Source of the DNA: Nocardiopsis sp. CNR-923
Lineage (GTDB): Bacteria; Actinomycetota; Actinomycetes; Streptosporangiales; Streptosporangiaceae
Assembly: GCF_001942255.1 (NCBI RefSeq)
Contig: NZ_MKKC01000065.1
Coordinates: 124,001 to 188,000, forward strand
Direction: 5' to 3'
DNA: 64,000 bases
The translations under genes were made by a program, and so were the position numbers. Shown here one piece after another: positions 51,550 through 60,669 of the stretch. Positions within the stretch are counted from its first letter, which is position 1. Each line of letters opens with the position of its first letter. Under the pieces are notes generated by a model, which saw only the letters and a program-made list of their open reading frames with translations, was not told where the DNA came from and did not search any database.

Positions 51550-51964
51550 GCCCCGGCCGCGGGCACGGCCGCGACGGCGCTGATCCTTGGTGTGCGGGCA
51601 AGCACCAGAGCGGCAACGCCCAGGTCCGGACCGGACGGTTGGCCGCCGTGGACCACGGGATCTGCGGGCGCGCGAGCGCGCTGCTGAAGAACGACAAGGC
51701 CCTGCGCAGGGCCTGCCTCGACCCCTGGCGGATCGGAGAGATCGAGATCCTCGGCAGACTCGGCAACGGGGCCTGGGCGTGCTCTACGCGGACCGCACCG
51801 ACGAGGACACGCCAACGCACGCTCAGGACCGGGCCCGTTTCGGCGGGCGGCCCCGGCGAGGCGGGAGAGGAGCCCATGTTGTCACCGTCTCCTCCGACAG
51901 GCCCAACCGCTCCAGGAACCCCTCGAAACGCCTGCGCGGCCATGACGAGTCAGGGGGGGCGTGA
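51546..51964 (+). CDS. Small ORF coupled to the sigma factor, 3' end uncertain
   Basis: ATG 51546 overlaps the sigma factor stop (ATGA). The first 75 residues look coding: TGRLAAVDHGICGRASALLKN, ALRRACLDPWRIGEIEILGRL. That frame then turns to Arg/Thr-rich sequence, while VLYADRTDEDTPTHAQDRARFGG continues well in the next frame from about 51770 to a stop at 51964, so one base is probably missing near 51770. Either way the 3' part overlaps the end of the convergent pglX gene. I do not recognise a family. Translational coupling suggests a partner of the sigma factor, perhaps a regulator; unproven. Confidence 0.4.
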
Positions 51965-54900
51965 ACGGGGCCGATACCCGCTCCGACCCGATCCACCCAG
52001 GGCAGCACCTCGGCCAGGCCCGCGAGCAGGGGAACGACGGCGTCCAACGCGGCGGTGGGGGGAGCCAGGTTGTCGTCGACGATGTCCACCAGCACACACG
52101 CGCGTTCATGGGCGTCCCATCCGGCCCATCCAAGCACGGTGGTCGGGGCGAGCACGGATGAGGTGCTCGGCGTGTAGGTGATGAACCGCTCGTTGGGTAG
52201 GTCGAACTTGCCGCGATTGGCCCAGTACTCGCTCCTGAGGAAGTCGGTCGACCTGTACTTCGGCGGCACCGGGAGCTGGTGCTCTCCCTTCCACTGAAGA
52301 TCCCACAGCCTCCTCCACTCGGCGTGCTTCTTCAGCCCCGAGGGACGCAGCCGGAGCGCCGTGAGGAAGGGGACGTGCTCCGGTCGCAGCAGTTCGGGCA
52401 GTACCGTGCGAGGACTGGATCCGGGGTTCAGGGCCTCCACGGCGGCGAGGACGTCCGGATCGTTTTCGAGCAGGCCGACCAACTCGGCCAGGGTTCGGCT
52501 GACGGGTCGTTCCGTGCCGTCCGCCCTCTTCGCGTACCAGAGTTCCCGGCGCTCGCAGCGGTCCAGCAGCCAGGAGGTGACGGCGGGTTGCCACACCTGC
52601 TCCCATGAGGGGGTGGTCCAACGGTGCTTGAAGTCCGGCCGTTCCAGAACCCCGAGGACGGGGTTGCCGTCGATGGCCGCGATCCGTTCCGACACCGTTC
52701 TCCGGTAGTCCGCGCTCCAGTGGTCGGGCGGTTCGGTGACCGGGTGTGCCGCGTGCCGGTGGAACCAGGCGCTCTTCTCGGCCCCGGAAGCCATGTCGGA
52801 GGCCAGAACGATCTCGAAGGCACGCTGCCCGATGGCGACGCCGTTGGGCAGCGCCTCAGGGGAGACCCGTGAAAGGCTTCCCTTGGGGATGAGTCCGTAC
52901 GCCTCGTACGTGCGCCAGTCCAGCTCCTCCTGCAACATCACCATGCGGTCGAGGGTGGCGCGCCACTCTCGACCCAGCGCGGTGATGCGGTCCTGTGCCG
53001 GCGTGCGCCCGGGGTCGCCGGCCTCGTCGCGTAGTTCCAGCAGGCGGCGCGCCAGGGCATCGAGTTCGCGGGGGAGTTCGGTCTCTCCTGCCTCGGGGAG
53101 GGGAAGGTCGCGCATCCGGGTCGCGGTGAACTCGTAGATGGTGTCCCAGCTGTCACCGGATCTGAGCTGCCCGTCCCGAGGGTTGCCCTTGGCGTTGCTG
53201 ACCTGTTTGAACCAGAAGCACGCGGTGGAGCTGTTGAGTACCCCGAGCAATTCCAGGACCTGGTTGTCGGTCACAGACGGGGGCAGTTCGATGACGGGTG
53301 CCGAGTTCAGCGGGGCGTTGGCATCCCGACGGAGCGCGAAGTGGGGGTGGGTCGCCACCCAGGGGAAGATGATCGACCACGGTGAGGCATCGTTGCTGAC
53401 CGTCAGCTGGTGCCAGTCGTACCAGGCCTTTCCCTTCGAGCGCAGGCGGTCCTCCAGGTGACTCCGGTAGGGCCAGAGCCGACGTTGGTGACCGGGGAAA
53501 CCCTGAATGCTCGCGACGCTGGCCGGATTCTCCCTGTCTCGTGGGAAGAAGGCCACCTGTTCACTGTGGACCTGCCAGTCGCGGACCTCGGATCCGGTGA
53601 CGAGGTCGATGGTCGCGGCCGGTTCGGCACCCCAACGTCGCATGGCGGCGTGGGAGGAGGCAAACAGGTCGTCAGCGCCGGTGCTGGCGACATAGCCGAT
53701 GCGATGGGCATGATCACTCAGCCGTCGGCGAGACCGCAGCGCTCGCAAGACCGTCTCGGTGTCCGGAGTGGCCAGGTTCCACGGGTGTTTGTGGTACTCC
53801 GCGAGAAGGCGGTCCTGGGACACCGTCCACGGGTCCTGACTGGGAATCTCGGCCAGGCGGTTCTGGATCGACACCCACACCTTGCCCCGAGCCGGATCGG
53901 CCGGAACGGAGGGTTCGCCGCGCAGGCCGCTGACCACAGTCACCCGCGATTGGGGGGTCGGCTGTCGATTGCGGCCGATGAGGATCAGGGTGGGTGTGCC
54001 GTGCCCGGGGATGTAGGCACCGGAGGTGTCGATGATGCGGTCCAGCTGCACGGTGGGGAGGAGCACTTCGACGAGGGGTTTGCCGAACTCCCGCTTGGTG
54101 AAGGAGGTCGCGAGCAGGAGACCGACGCGTCCGTCCGCACGGGCGAGGGAGAAGGCCCGCTCGGTGAAGGGCACGGTCATGGCGAAGGCCCCGGACCGGG
54201 CGCTGGGGTAGGCGCTGCGGTAGGCGTCGGCCTTGTCCTTGTCCCGGGGAACCAGGTACGGGGGGTTGCCCACCACGACGTCATAGGAGGAGCAACCGAG
54301 GACGTTCGCGGCCCTGGCCCAGAACGGCCAGGAGGACGCTGCCTCGAAGCGGTCGGTGAACGGGCCGGAGGGGGCGCCGTGCCCCTCCAGGAGCGAGTCC
54401 GCGCCGACCACGAGAATCGACCAGTGCTCCTCGTCGCCGGGCTCCGCCTCTTCGGCCAGCCCAATCGCTTCGATCGCCAGCCGGAAGCGGGCGACCATGG
54501 CCGCGAAGGGGTTGCGATCGGCACCGTGGACACAGGTGAGGGCACGGCCGACCGCTTCGCTCGGGGAGAGTTCGGGCTGCTCGGAGCGGATCCGCTCCAG
54601 GACCAGGGGAAGTGCCTTCACGAGGAAGCCGCCGGAGCCGCACGCCGGGTCGATGAGCCGGAATCCGTGTTCGGTGATGGGTGCGGAATCCCGTAGCGCG
54701 GGTTTCAGTGTCTCGTCCAGGAGCAGCTCGATGACGAAGTCCGGGGTGGTGAGAAGGGCGTCGTTCTTGCGCGAGTCCTCCGAGATGCCCTGGTACAGGC
54801 GGCCGAAGATCGTGGTGTCGAGTTCGGGGCCCTGGGGTGGGGTGTCCGGGGAGGCCGGTGCTCGCAGGGAGGGGCGGTCGGGGCCGCGCCAGTACGAGAC

Positions 54901-55290
54901 CAGTCTGCGGGCGATGCCGGGGGGGAGCCGATGCCTCCGCCACGGTTCGATGTCGTGCGGGAAGGCGGCGGCCAGGACAGGGTGTGCCTGGACCACTCGG
55001 TTGATGGCCAGTTCGATCGTTCGGAACGGATCCACGGATTCAGCGTCCGCCAGTGGCTCCGGTCGTTCGGGGGAACCGGGGGCCGGTACGTCCGTCCGGC
55101 TGAGCGATCTGTCGGACACGAGACCGTTGTCCTCACAGAACGTGACGAATGTTGTGGCAAGGGCCCACATTGCCGCGGAGTGTTCGCGCTCGCGCCACGT
55201 GGACGAGGAGGTGGGTGCTGAGCCTCGGAGGCCGTCGAGGGCACCCCACACGATGGATTGAAGTTCTCTCAGCAACGAGGTCTGGGTCAT
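51823..55290 (-). CDS. pglX: PglX-like (BREX-2) N6-adenine DNA methyltransferase
   Basis: About 1,155 residues from ATG 55290; an in-frame ATG at 55368 adds a Pro/Arg-rich stretch that looks non-native. SAM-binding motif I is IDPACGSGGFLVKAL at residues 213-227, and the adenine-specific catalytic motif IV is NPPY at 342-345. A target-recognition middle part follows. The C-terminus matches what I know of BREX-2 PglX: QRAFEIVLASDMASG, HPVTEPPDHWSADYRR, VPPKYRSTDFLRSEYWANRGKFDLPNERFITY and VLGWAGWDAHE. It presumably marks host DNA as self and may also act as a nuclease-methylase as proposed for Pgl. No frameshift over 3.4 kb. Divergent from the membrane peptide and pglW. Confidence 0.88.
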   Translation of the reverse strand: MTQTSLLRELQSIVWGALDGLRGSAPTSSSTWREREHSAAMWALATTFVTFCEDNGLVSDRSLSRTDVPAPGSPERPEPLADAESVDPFRTIELAINRVVQAHPVLAAAFPHDIEPWRRHRLPPGIARRLVSYWRGPDRPSLRAPASPDTPPQGPELDTTIFGRLYQGISEDSRKNDALLTTPDFVIELLLDETLKPALRDSAPITEHGFRLIDPACGSGGFLVKALPLVLERIRSEQPELSPSEAVGRALTCVHGADRNPFAAMVARFRLAIEAIGLAEEAEPGDEEHWSILVVGADSLLEGHGAPSGPFTDRFEAASSWPFWARAANVLGCSSYDVVVGNPPYLVPRDKDKADAYRSAYPSARSGAFAMTVPFTERAFSLARADGRVGLLLATSFTKREFGKPLVEVLLPTVQLDRIIDTSGAYIPGHGTPTLILIGRNRQPTPQSRVTVVSGLRGEPSVPADPARGKVWVSIQNRLAEIPSQDPWTVSQDRLLAEYHKHPWNLATPDTETVLRALRSRRRLSDHAHRIGYVASTGADDLFASSHAAMRRWGAEPAATIDLVTGSEVRDWQVHSEQVAFFPRDRENPASVASIQGFPGHQRRLWPYRSHLEDRLRSKGKAWYDWHQLTVSNDASPWSIIFPWVATHPHFALRRDANAPLNSAPVIELPPSVTDNQVLELLGVLNSSTACFWFKQVSNAKGNPRDGQLRSGDSWDTIYEFTATRMRDLPLPEAGETELPRELDALARRLLELRDEAGDPGRTPAQDRITALGREWRATLDRMVMLQEELDWRTYEAYGLIPKGSLSRVSPEALPNGVAIGQRAFEIVLASDMASGAEKSAWFHRHAAHPVTEPPDHWSADYRRTVSERIAAIDGNPVLGVLERPDFKHRWTTPSWEQVWQPAVTSWLLDRCERRELWYAKRADGTERPVSRTLAELVGLLENDPDVLAAVEALNPGSSPRTVLPELLRPEHVPFLTALRLRPSGLKKHAEWRRLWDLQWKGEHQLPVPPKYRSTDFLRSEYWANRGKFDLPNERFITYTPSTSSVLAPTTVLGWAGWDAHERACVLVDIVDDNLAPPTAALDAVVPLLAGLAEVLPWVDRVGAGIGPVHAPPDSSWPRRRFEGFLERLGLSEETVTTWAPLPPRRGRPPKRARS

Positions 55291-55540
55291 GCTCTGCCTA
55301 GCCGGTCGGGGGTCTTTCCTGCTCGGGCCGGTTCTTCTGTCTCCGGGGGACGATCGTGGCTTCTCCATGGCCAGTTTAATGGTTCATGTGCGTGCGATAA
55401 TTATTTGTGGGTGCTGAGAAGGATCGCTAGTCTGGTGCACACAAGCTCGAACGCGTGCCATGTCCCGCCCGTGCTGGCCGCGATGCGTCTCAGGACTTCA
55501 CGTTCCGTGATTTCGCCCCCCACGAAAGGTGCTGCGCCCC

Positions 55541-55744
55541 ATGTCCTCCAACTCCGTTGCGGTACTGGCCGCCGTGATCGCCATCGTTCTTGTCGCCGTA
55601 CTGGCCGCTCTGGTCGCCGCCTTCGTCAGCCGTGAAGGGGGCAACCCCTGGTTCACGGCGCTGCGCGCGAGTGGAGCGGCTCTGCTCGCCACCCTCGGAA
55701 CCGTCACCGCCATGGCGGCCTTCGTCTTCAGCGCGCTCGGGTGA
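55541..55744 (+). CDS. Two-helix small membrane protein upstream of pglW
   Basis: A 67-residue protein, mostly hydrophobic. Helix 1 is about residues 5-28 (VAVLAAVIAIVLVAVLAALV), a short polar loop (SREGGNPWFTALRASG) follows, and helix 2 is about residues 44-66 (ALLATLGTVTAMAAFVFSAL). ATG 55541 has AAAGG about 12 bases upstream. It lies between the divergent pglX and pglW and on the pglW strand, 156 bases ahead of it, so the two may share a transcript. I do not know the family. It could be a membrane anchor or effector for the defence genes; the sequence does not decide. Confidence 0.6.
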   Translation: MSSNSVAVLAAVIAIVLVAVLAALVAAFVSREGGNPWFTALRASGAALLATLGTVTAMAAFVFSALG

Positions 55745-55899
55745 CCCCCCCTTTCTCGGTTCCGGGGCCACCGAGTTCCGGAACCGAGGCGCGCTCGGGG
55801 CCGTCTCCGTGCCTTCGCTGTGACTGACACACCCGTCTTACGGGAGTCCTATGCTGGGAGGCCGGGCGGGCTGGCGCAGAACTGGAGAGGCGGACCCAG

Positions 55900-58800
55900 A
55901 TGGCGAACCGATGGTGGGGAAAGCCCTCGGAGTTCCCCTGGGAGCAGTCCGCTCTCGAACACGTCCGCGCGCACTTCCCCGACCGGGAGCCCTACCGGGC
56001 CTGGGCCGGGTTCACCTTCACCGCCCGCAACCAGCGCATCCGCGAGTGCGACCTGTTCGCCGTCACCCCCCGAGGGGTCTTCCTCGTCGAGATCAAGAGC
56101 CACCGGGGCCGGGCCGCCAACCACGGCAGCGAGTGGATCTTCACCAACGGGCACCGCAGGACCATCACCAACCCGTTGCATCTGACCGACCTCAAGGCCA
56201 AGGAGCTCAAGAGCCGCCTGCAGTGGGCGGTCGACAGGCTCGGCCTGCGCGGTGTGAGAGTCCCCTTCATCGAGGCCGGTGTGTTCCTCTCCGACGAGGG
56301 CCTGCGCTGCGACTTCGACGAGGTGCAGAAGGCCAAGGTCTACGGCCGCGAGGGGCTGGAGCACCAGACCTCACTGCCAGGCATCTGGAGCGGGCTCCTC
56401 GGCGCCCCGCACAGCCAGGTCGACCCCGGCTTCCTCAGGAACGTCTCCCGACTCATGGAGACGATCGGGGTCGTGCCCATGGACCGGGCGCTGACCCTGG
56501 GGGAGTACACCCTGGAGAAACGCTCCTTCGACAGCGGGCCCACCTGGACCGACTACCAGGCCGAGCACCAGCGGTTGGGCGGCACCAGCCGGGTGCGCCT
56601 CTACCACTACGGCGAGACCGACAGCGAGGACGAACGCCGGTCGGTCGAGCGCGCCGCCAAACGCGAGTACATGTCCCTGGAGGGCATCTCGCACGAGGGC
56701 ATCGTCAAGGCCGAGTACTTCGGGGTCATCGAGGAGTCGAGCAAGGACCTCGGCCCCGCGGTCGTCTTCCGGCACCACTCCTCCTGGCAGCGCCTGGACC
56801 ACTTCATGGCCGAGCACGGCCACGGCCTCGACGTGGACACGCGGATGGAGATGGTCCGCCAGCTCGCCGAGGCGGTCAACCACGCCCACCGCAACCGCCT
56901 CTACCACCGTGCCCTGGCCGCCCGCAGCGTGTGGGTGGAGATGGACGGCGCCTACCCGCGCCTGTACATCGCCGACTGGCAGGTCGCCTCCCGGGAGAGC
57001 CTGCGGCTGCGCGGCGGAGTGCACACCCGCCACACCTCCTCGCGCGCGGGCACCTCCCACCTGGAGGAGGTGCTGGGCGGGCGCGCGTTCGCCGCGCACG
57101 TCGAGAAGGCCGCCGAGGCCTACCTCGCCCCGGAGTTCCCCGACTACACGCGACGCGCCGCCCCCCAGGACATCTTCGGTCTCGGGGCGCTCACCTACCT
57201 GGTCTTCACCGGCCGGCCGCCGGGCCGCGACCGGAGCGAGCTGAGCCAGCAGATCCAGGAGCACGGCTGCCTGACCCCGGCGGCGATCAGCGACGACGTC
57301 GTGCCCCAACTCGACACGCTCGTGCGCGAGTCGACCCGGCGCTCCCCCAACGACCGGCTGGCCAACGTGCAGGCCTTCCTGCGCATGCTCGACCAGGTCG
57401 AGGAGTACCTCACCCTTCCCGAGACCATCACCGACCCCCTCGACGCCCGCCGCGGGGACGAGGTCGTCCAGGGCTGGAAGGTCCGCGAGGTTCTGGGCAA
57501 GGGGGCGACCGCCCGCGCTCTGCTCATGGCGCGCGACGGCCGCCCGGAGGAGGTCGTCTACAAGGTCGCCCTCAACCAGGAGTCCGCCGCCAAGGCCCTG
57601 CGGGCCGAGGCCGAGACCCTGCGCACCGTCGCCGGGAGCACCAGGATCGTGACGCTGGCCGCCACGGGCGACGAGAGCGCCTCCGGCGTCCTGGAGATCG
57701 GTGAGCGCACCATCCTGCCCCTGGAGCGGGCGGGGCAGAGCACCCTCGCCGACTACCTGTCCCGCCAGGGAGCCCTGGGCCCCGGCGAGCTGCTGGGCTT
57801 CGGGCGGCACCTGTTCGACGCGGTCGAGCACCTGGAGGAGCACGAGGTCTTCCACCGCGACGTCAAACCCGCCAACCTCGGCGTCCGGGAGACCCGCAAG
57901 CAGGGCAGGGCCCTGGTGCTGTTCGACTTCTCCCTGTCCCAGGCGTCCGTGGAGAGCGTCAGCGCGGGCACCCGCGGCTACCTCGACCCCTTCCTGGGGC
58001 AGGACCGCCCCTACGACGACGCGGCCGAGCGCTACGCGGTCGCCGTGACCCTGCACGAGATGGCCACCGGAGAGCTTCCGGTCTGGGACGACGACGGTGT
58101 GGGCCCGGAGTTCCTCGGCGACGACGTCGTGGTCCCCCGTCTGGCCGAAGAGGCCCTGCCCAAGCAGAGCCGCTCCGCCCTGGTGGCGTTCTTCCACCGG
58201 GCCCTGCACCGCGACCACCGCCAGCGCTTCGGCGCGTTGGCCGACATGCGCGACGCCTGGGAGTCCGCCTTCCGCTCCGGATCGGTCACCGACCAGGTCG
58301 AGGAGAGCGAGGAGACCCGGCTGCGCAACGCCGGGGCCGCCACGCTGGACACACCCCTGCACCTGGCCGGCCTCACACCGTTGGCGCTGGACGCGGCCCA
58401 GCGCCTCCTGCGCTGCGACAAGGTCGGAGACCTGCTCAGCAAACCGGTCCGGGAGATCACCCACATGCGCGGTGTCCCCCTGGCTGTCCGCAACGAGCTG
58501 CGCAAGAGGGCCTCCGAGTGGCGCAGGCGCCTGGACGTGGCCGAGTACGCGGTCGCGACCCGGGCCAAGCTGCCGGCCGGCGCGGGGGAGGACGTCAAAC
58601 GCAACGCCGTCCTGGACCAGGTGATCCGCCAGTTTCTCCCGACCACCACCGACGCCAACCGGCAGTGGGTGCGCGTGGTGCGGGAACTGGTCGGCATCCC
58701 GGAGGGGCGCAAGGGCCGCAAGCACTGGTGGCCCACCCGGCGCGAGGTCGCCCGCTCACTGGGGATCCCCCGCTCCCTGGTGGAGGAGAGCCTGCGCCAG

Positions 58801-60171
58801 GCGCACACCTACTGGAGCAAGAACGCCTCCCTGCTGGGATCGGTCCGCGACGACGTCGTGGACATCCTGTCCCGCAACGGCCGGGTGCGCGAGGTCGGAC
58901 AGATCGCCGCCGAACTCCTGACCCTGCGCGGCTCCTCCCTGGAGGGCGACGAACGCTCGGTCTACGCCCTGGCCGCCGTGCGCGTGGTCGCCGAGTACGA
59001 GGAACAGCGCGTCGAGCAGCGGTTCGTGGTCCGCAGGTACGACCGCAGGGTGCTGGCCGCGCGGGTGATCGACGACGACCCCCGCGTGCCGGTCGAGGGC
59101 GACCTGTTCGACTACGCCGAACTCCTCGGGCTGCGCGCCGACGAACTCGTCCGCCTCGGCGACGCCGACCTCCTGCCCAGCCCCACCGCGGTCAGGGAGG
59201 CGCTGCGCGCGGTCGACGCCCCCGAGGGCATGGAGCCGTTCACCGACACGGCGCTGGTGCAGATCGCGGCGGCGGCGTCCGGCAACGCCGAGGCCACTCC
59301 GCGCCTGGAGCTCTACCCGGCCGACCTGGACCTGGAGCGCGCCTTGCGGATCACGCAGGCCGTCGGCTACCTGGGCAAGCCCGGGATCACCCCGGAGCAG
59401 ATCCAGGACCGGGTCCGGTCGCGGTTCCCGGCGCTGCCCAGGCCCGACGAGAAGCGGCTGCGGGCGCTGCTCAAGCGTCGGCACCCCAAACTCCAGGAGA
59501 CTCCGGTCGGCGGCACCGTGTGCTGGTACCTGGAGCCGGAGGTCACCACCTACCAGCCCTCGACCCACACCGGACACCACGAGCCGGACCGGGTCGACGC
59601 CGCCTCGGTCCAGACGTGGGACCGCCTGGCGCGGGCCGTGGCCGGGGGCGGCTACCGGGCGGTCAAGACGTGGATGCCCGACACCGAGCGGGTGGCCCAC
59701 ACGCTGGGGCGGATGCCCGGTGTGGTGCCCTTCGACGCCTCCGCCGAGTTCGTCCACGTCGTCGACGAGGTCATGGACGGCATGGGAAGCGCCCTGAACT
59801 GGGACATCCTGAGCGAGGCCGACAACAGCCGCCCCGAGCCGTTCAACCGGATGCTCGCCGAGGTGTTCCGCCGCCTGGGGGACCGGGTGCGGGCGGCGGG
59901 GGCCGACGCGCCCTCCGGGCACGGCGTGGTCCTGCTCCACCGGGCGACCCCGCTGGCGCGCTACGAGCCGGGCCGCGCCCTGCTGGGCAGCCTCGTCCAG
60001 GAGGCCCGCGAGGCGAACCGCAGCCCGTACGGACTGTGGCTGCTGTGCCCGATGCGCGGACCGCAGGCCGTCGCCGCCCTGGACGGACGCTCCGCGGGCA
60101 TCATCGGCGAGTCCGAGCAGGTGCTGCTGCCCAGGGGGTTCTCCGCGCCCGAGGCGGCGTTGGCGCGCTGA
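55900..60171 (+). CDS. pglW: PglW-like NERD / Ser-Thr kinase protein of BREX-2/Pgl type
   Basis: A 1,423-residue cytoplasmic protein. Residues 1-110 form a NERD nuclease-like domain (WWGKPSEFPWEQSAL; Asp51 and Glu64-x-Lys66 in ECDLF...VEIKS). Residues 240-500 are a kinase fold in which the catalytic HRD is H336-R-A and the metal loop is ADWQ, so it is a likely pseudokinase. Residues 525-800 are a second kinase with Lys555 (VVYKVAL), His652-Arg-Asp654 (FHRDVKPANLGV) and DFS at 676-678. The remaining 600 residues are helical and unassigned, with a helix-hairpin-helix-like LLRCDKVGDLLSKPVREITHMRGVP. In Pgl, PglW is required for resistance and autophosphorylates. ATG follows GGAGAGG. Confidence 0.9.
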   Translation: MANRWWGKPSEFPWEQSALEHVRAHFPDREPYRAWAGFTFTARNQRIRECDLFAVTPRGVFLVEIKSHRGRAANHGSEWIFTNGHRRTITNPLHLTDLKAKELKSRLQWAVDRLGLRGVRVPFIEAGVFLSDEGLRCDFDEVQKAKVYGREGLEHQTSLPGIWSGLLGAPHSQVDPGFLRNVSRLMETIGVVPMDRALTLGEYTLEKRSFDSGPTWTDYQAEHQRLGGTSRVRLYHYGETDSEDERRSVERAAKREYMSLEGISHEGIVKAEYFGVIEESSKDLGPAVVFRHHSSWQRLDHFMAEHGHGLDVDTRMEMVRQLAEAVNHAHRNRLYHRALAARSVWVEMDGAYPRLYIADWQVASRESLRLRGGVHTRHTSSRAGTSHLEEVLGGRAFAAHVEKAAEAYLAPEFPDYTRRAAPQDIFGLGALTYLVFTGRPPGRDRSELSQQIQEHGCLTPAAISDDVVPQLDTLVRESTRRSPNDRLANVQAFLRMLDQVEEYLTLPETITDPLDARRGDEVVQGWKVREVLGKGATARALLMARDGRPEEVVYKVALNQESAAKALRAEAETLRTVAGSTRIVTLAATGDESASGVLEIGERTILPLERAGQSTLADYLSRQGALGPGELLGFGRHLFDAVEHLEEHEVFHRDVKPANLGVRETRKQGRALVLFDFSLSQASVESVSAGTRGYLDPFLGQDRPYDDAAERYAVAVTLHEMATGELPVWDDDGVGPEFLGDDVVVPRLAEEALPKQSRSALVAFFHRALHRDHRQRFGALADMRDAWESAFRSGSVTDQVEESEETRLRNAGAATLDTPLHLAGLTPLALDAAQRLLRCDKVGDLLSKPVREITHMRGVPLAVRNELRKRASEWRRRLDVAEYAVATRAKLPAGAGEDVKRNAVLDQVIRQFLPTTTDANRQWVRVVRELVGIPEGRKGRKHWWPTRREVARSLGIPRSLVEESLRQAHTYWSKNASLLGSVRDDVVDILSRNGRVREVGQIAAELLTLRGSSLEGDERSVYALAAVRVVAEYEEQRVEQRFVVRRYDRRVLAARVIDDDPRVPVEGDLFDYAELLGLRADELVRLGDADLLPSPTAVREALRAVDAPEGMEPFTDTALVQIAAAASGNAEATPRLELYPADLDLERALRITQAVGYLGKPGITPEQIQDRVRSRFPALPRPDEKRLRALLKRRHPKLQETPVGGTVCWYLEPEVTTYQPSTHTGHHEPDRVDAASVQTWDRLARAVAGGGYRAVKTWMPDTERVAHTLGRMPGVVPFDASAEFVHVVDEVMDGMGSALNWDILSEADNSRPEPFNRMLAEVFRRLGDRVRAAGADAPSGHGVVLLHRATPLARYEPGRALLGSLVQEAREANRSPYGLWLLCPMRGPQAVAALDGRSAGIIGESEQVLLPRGFSAPEAALAR

Positions 60172-60192
60172 CCCCGGTCGACGGGGTCTTCG
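60170..60192 (+). terminator. Intrinsic terminator of pglW
   Basis: GACCCCG and CGGGGTC form a 7-bp stem with a GTCGA loop, overlapping the pglW stop and followed by TTCGTTCCTT. Confidence 0.7.
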
Positions 60193-60284
60193 TTCCTTCG
60201 AGGAGGGGCCGGCCGGGGCGCACTGCCGTGGAACGTGGAGTCGGGCCGGGACCGGGGGAACCGAACGTGTCCTCACCGGGCACG

Positions 60285-60618
60285 GCGGCCGGGTGCCCGC
60301 AGTGGCCTGGTCGCCCGCCCAGGCCGACTCCGTGCCATCGGTGACCAGGACGCTGTAGGAACCGGCCAGTGCCCCGAGCCGGTCGGCGCAGGTGGCGGTG
60401 TCGGGCGCGCTCGCCAGAAGCCGTTCGATGTGCGGCGTGGTGGCGAAGCACTCGCCCAGGAACACGGCCTGGCGGCGGTCGCTCCGGTGGATGCGCACCT
60501 GTTCGGCGGGCCAGGCGCCGCAGAGGTGGAGTTCGTGCCGCTCACCCGGCCCGGCGGAGGACGTTCGGGCGTTGTCGGGGGCCTTGGAGACGCCTGCGTA
60601 GTAGGACTGGGCAAACAC
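60285..60618 (-). pseudogene. Remnant of a lasso-peptide cyclase (asparagine-synthetase-like) gene
   Basis: GTG 60618 has AAGGAG seven bases upstream. The first 110 residues look like the N-terminal part of a lasso macrocyclase: FAQSYYAGVSKAPDN, LHLCGAWPAEQVRIHRSDRRQAVFLGEC and LGALAGSYSVLVTDGTESAWAGDQ. The frame stays open into pglW but loses coding character after about 60290 and becomes Pro/Arg-rich. The ATP-pyrophosphatase domain that closes the ring is missing, so the gene is inactive as given. It lies directly after the lasso precursor, the usual A-C order. Confidence 0.6.
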
Positions 60619-60669
60619 CGATACTCCTTCGGGGAGGCGGGTGCGGCCGGTCGGCCGCACCCGGTGGAC

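Noticed and set aside
43994-60192. A standard BREX-2 or DISARM locus
   Set aside because: pglY, pglZ, brxD, brxHI, drmC, drmD and drmE are not seen in the window, so neither canonical set is complete.
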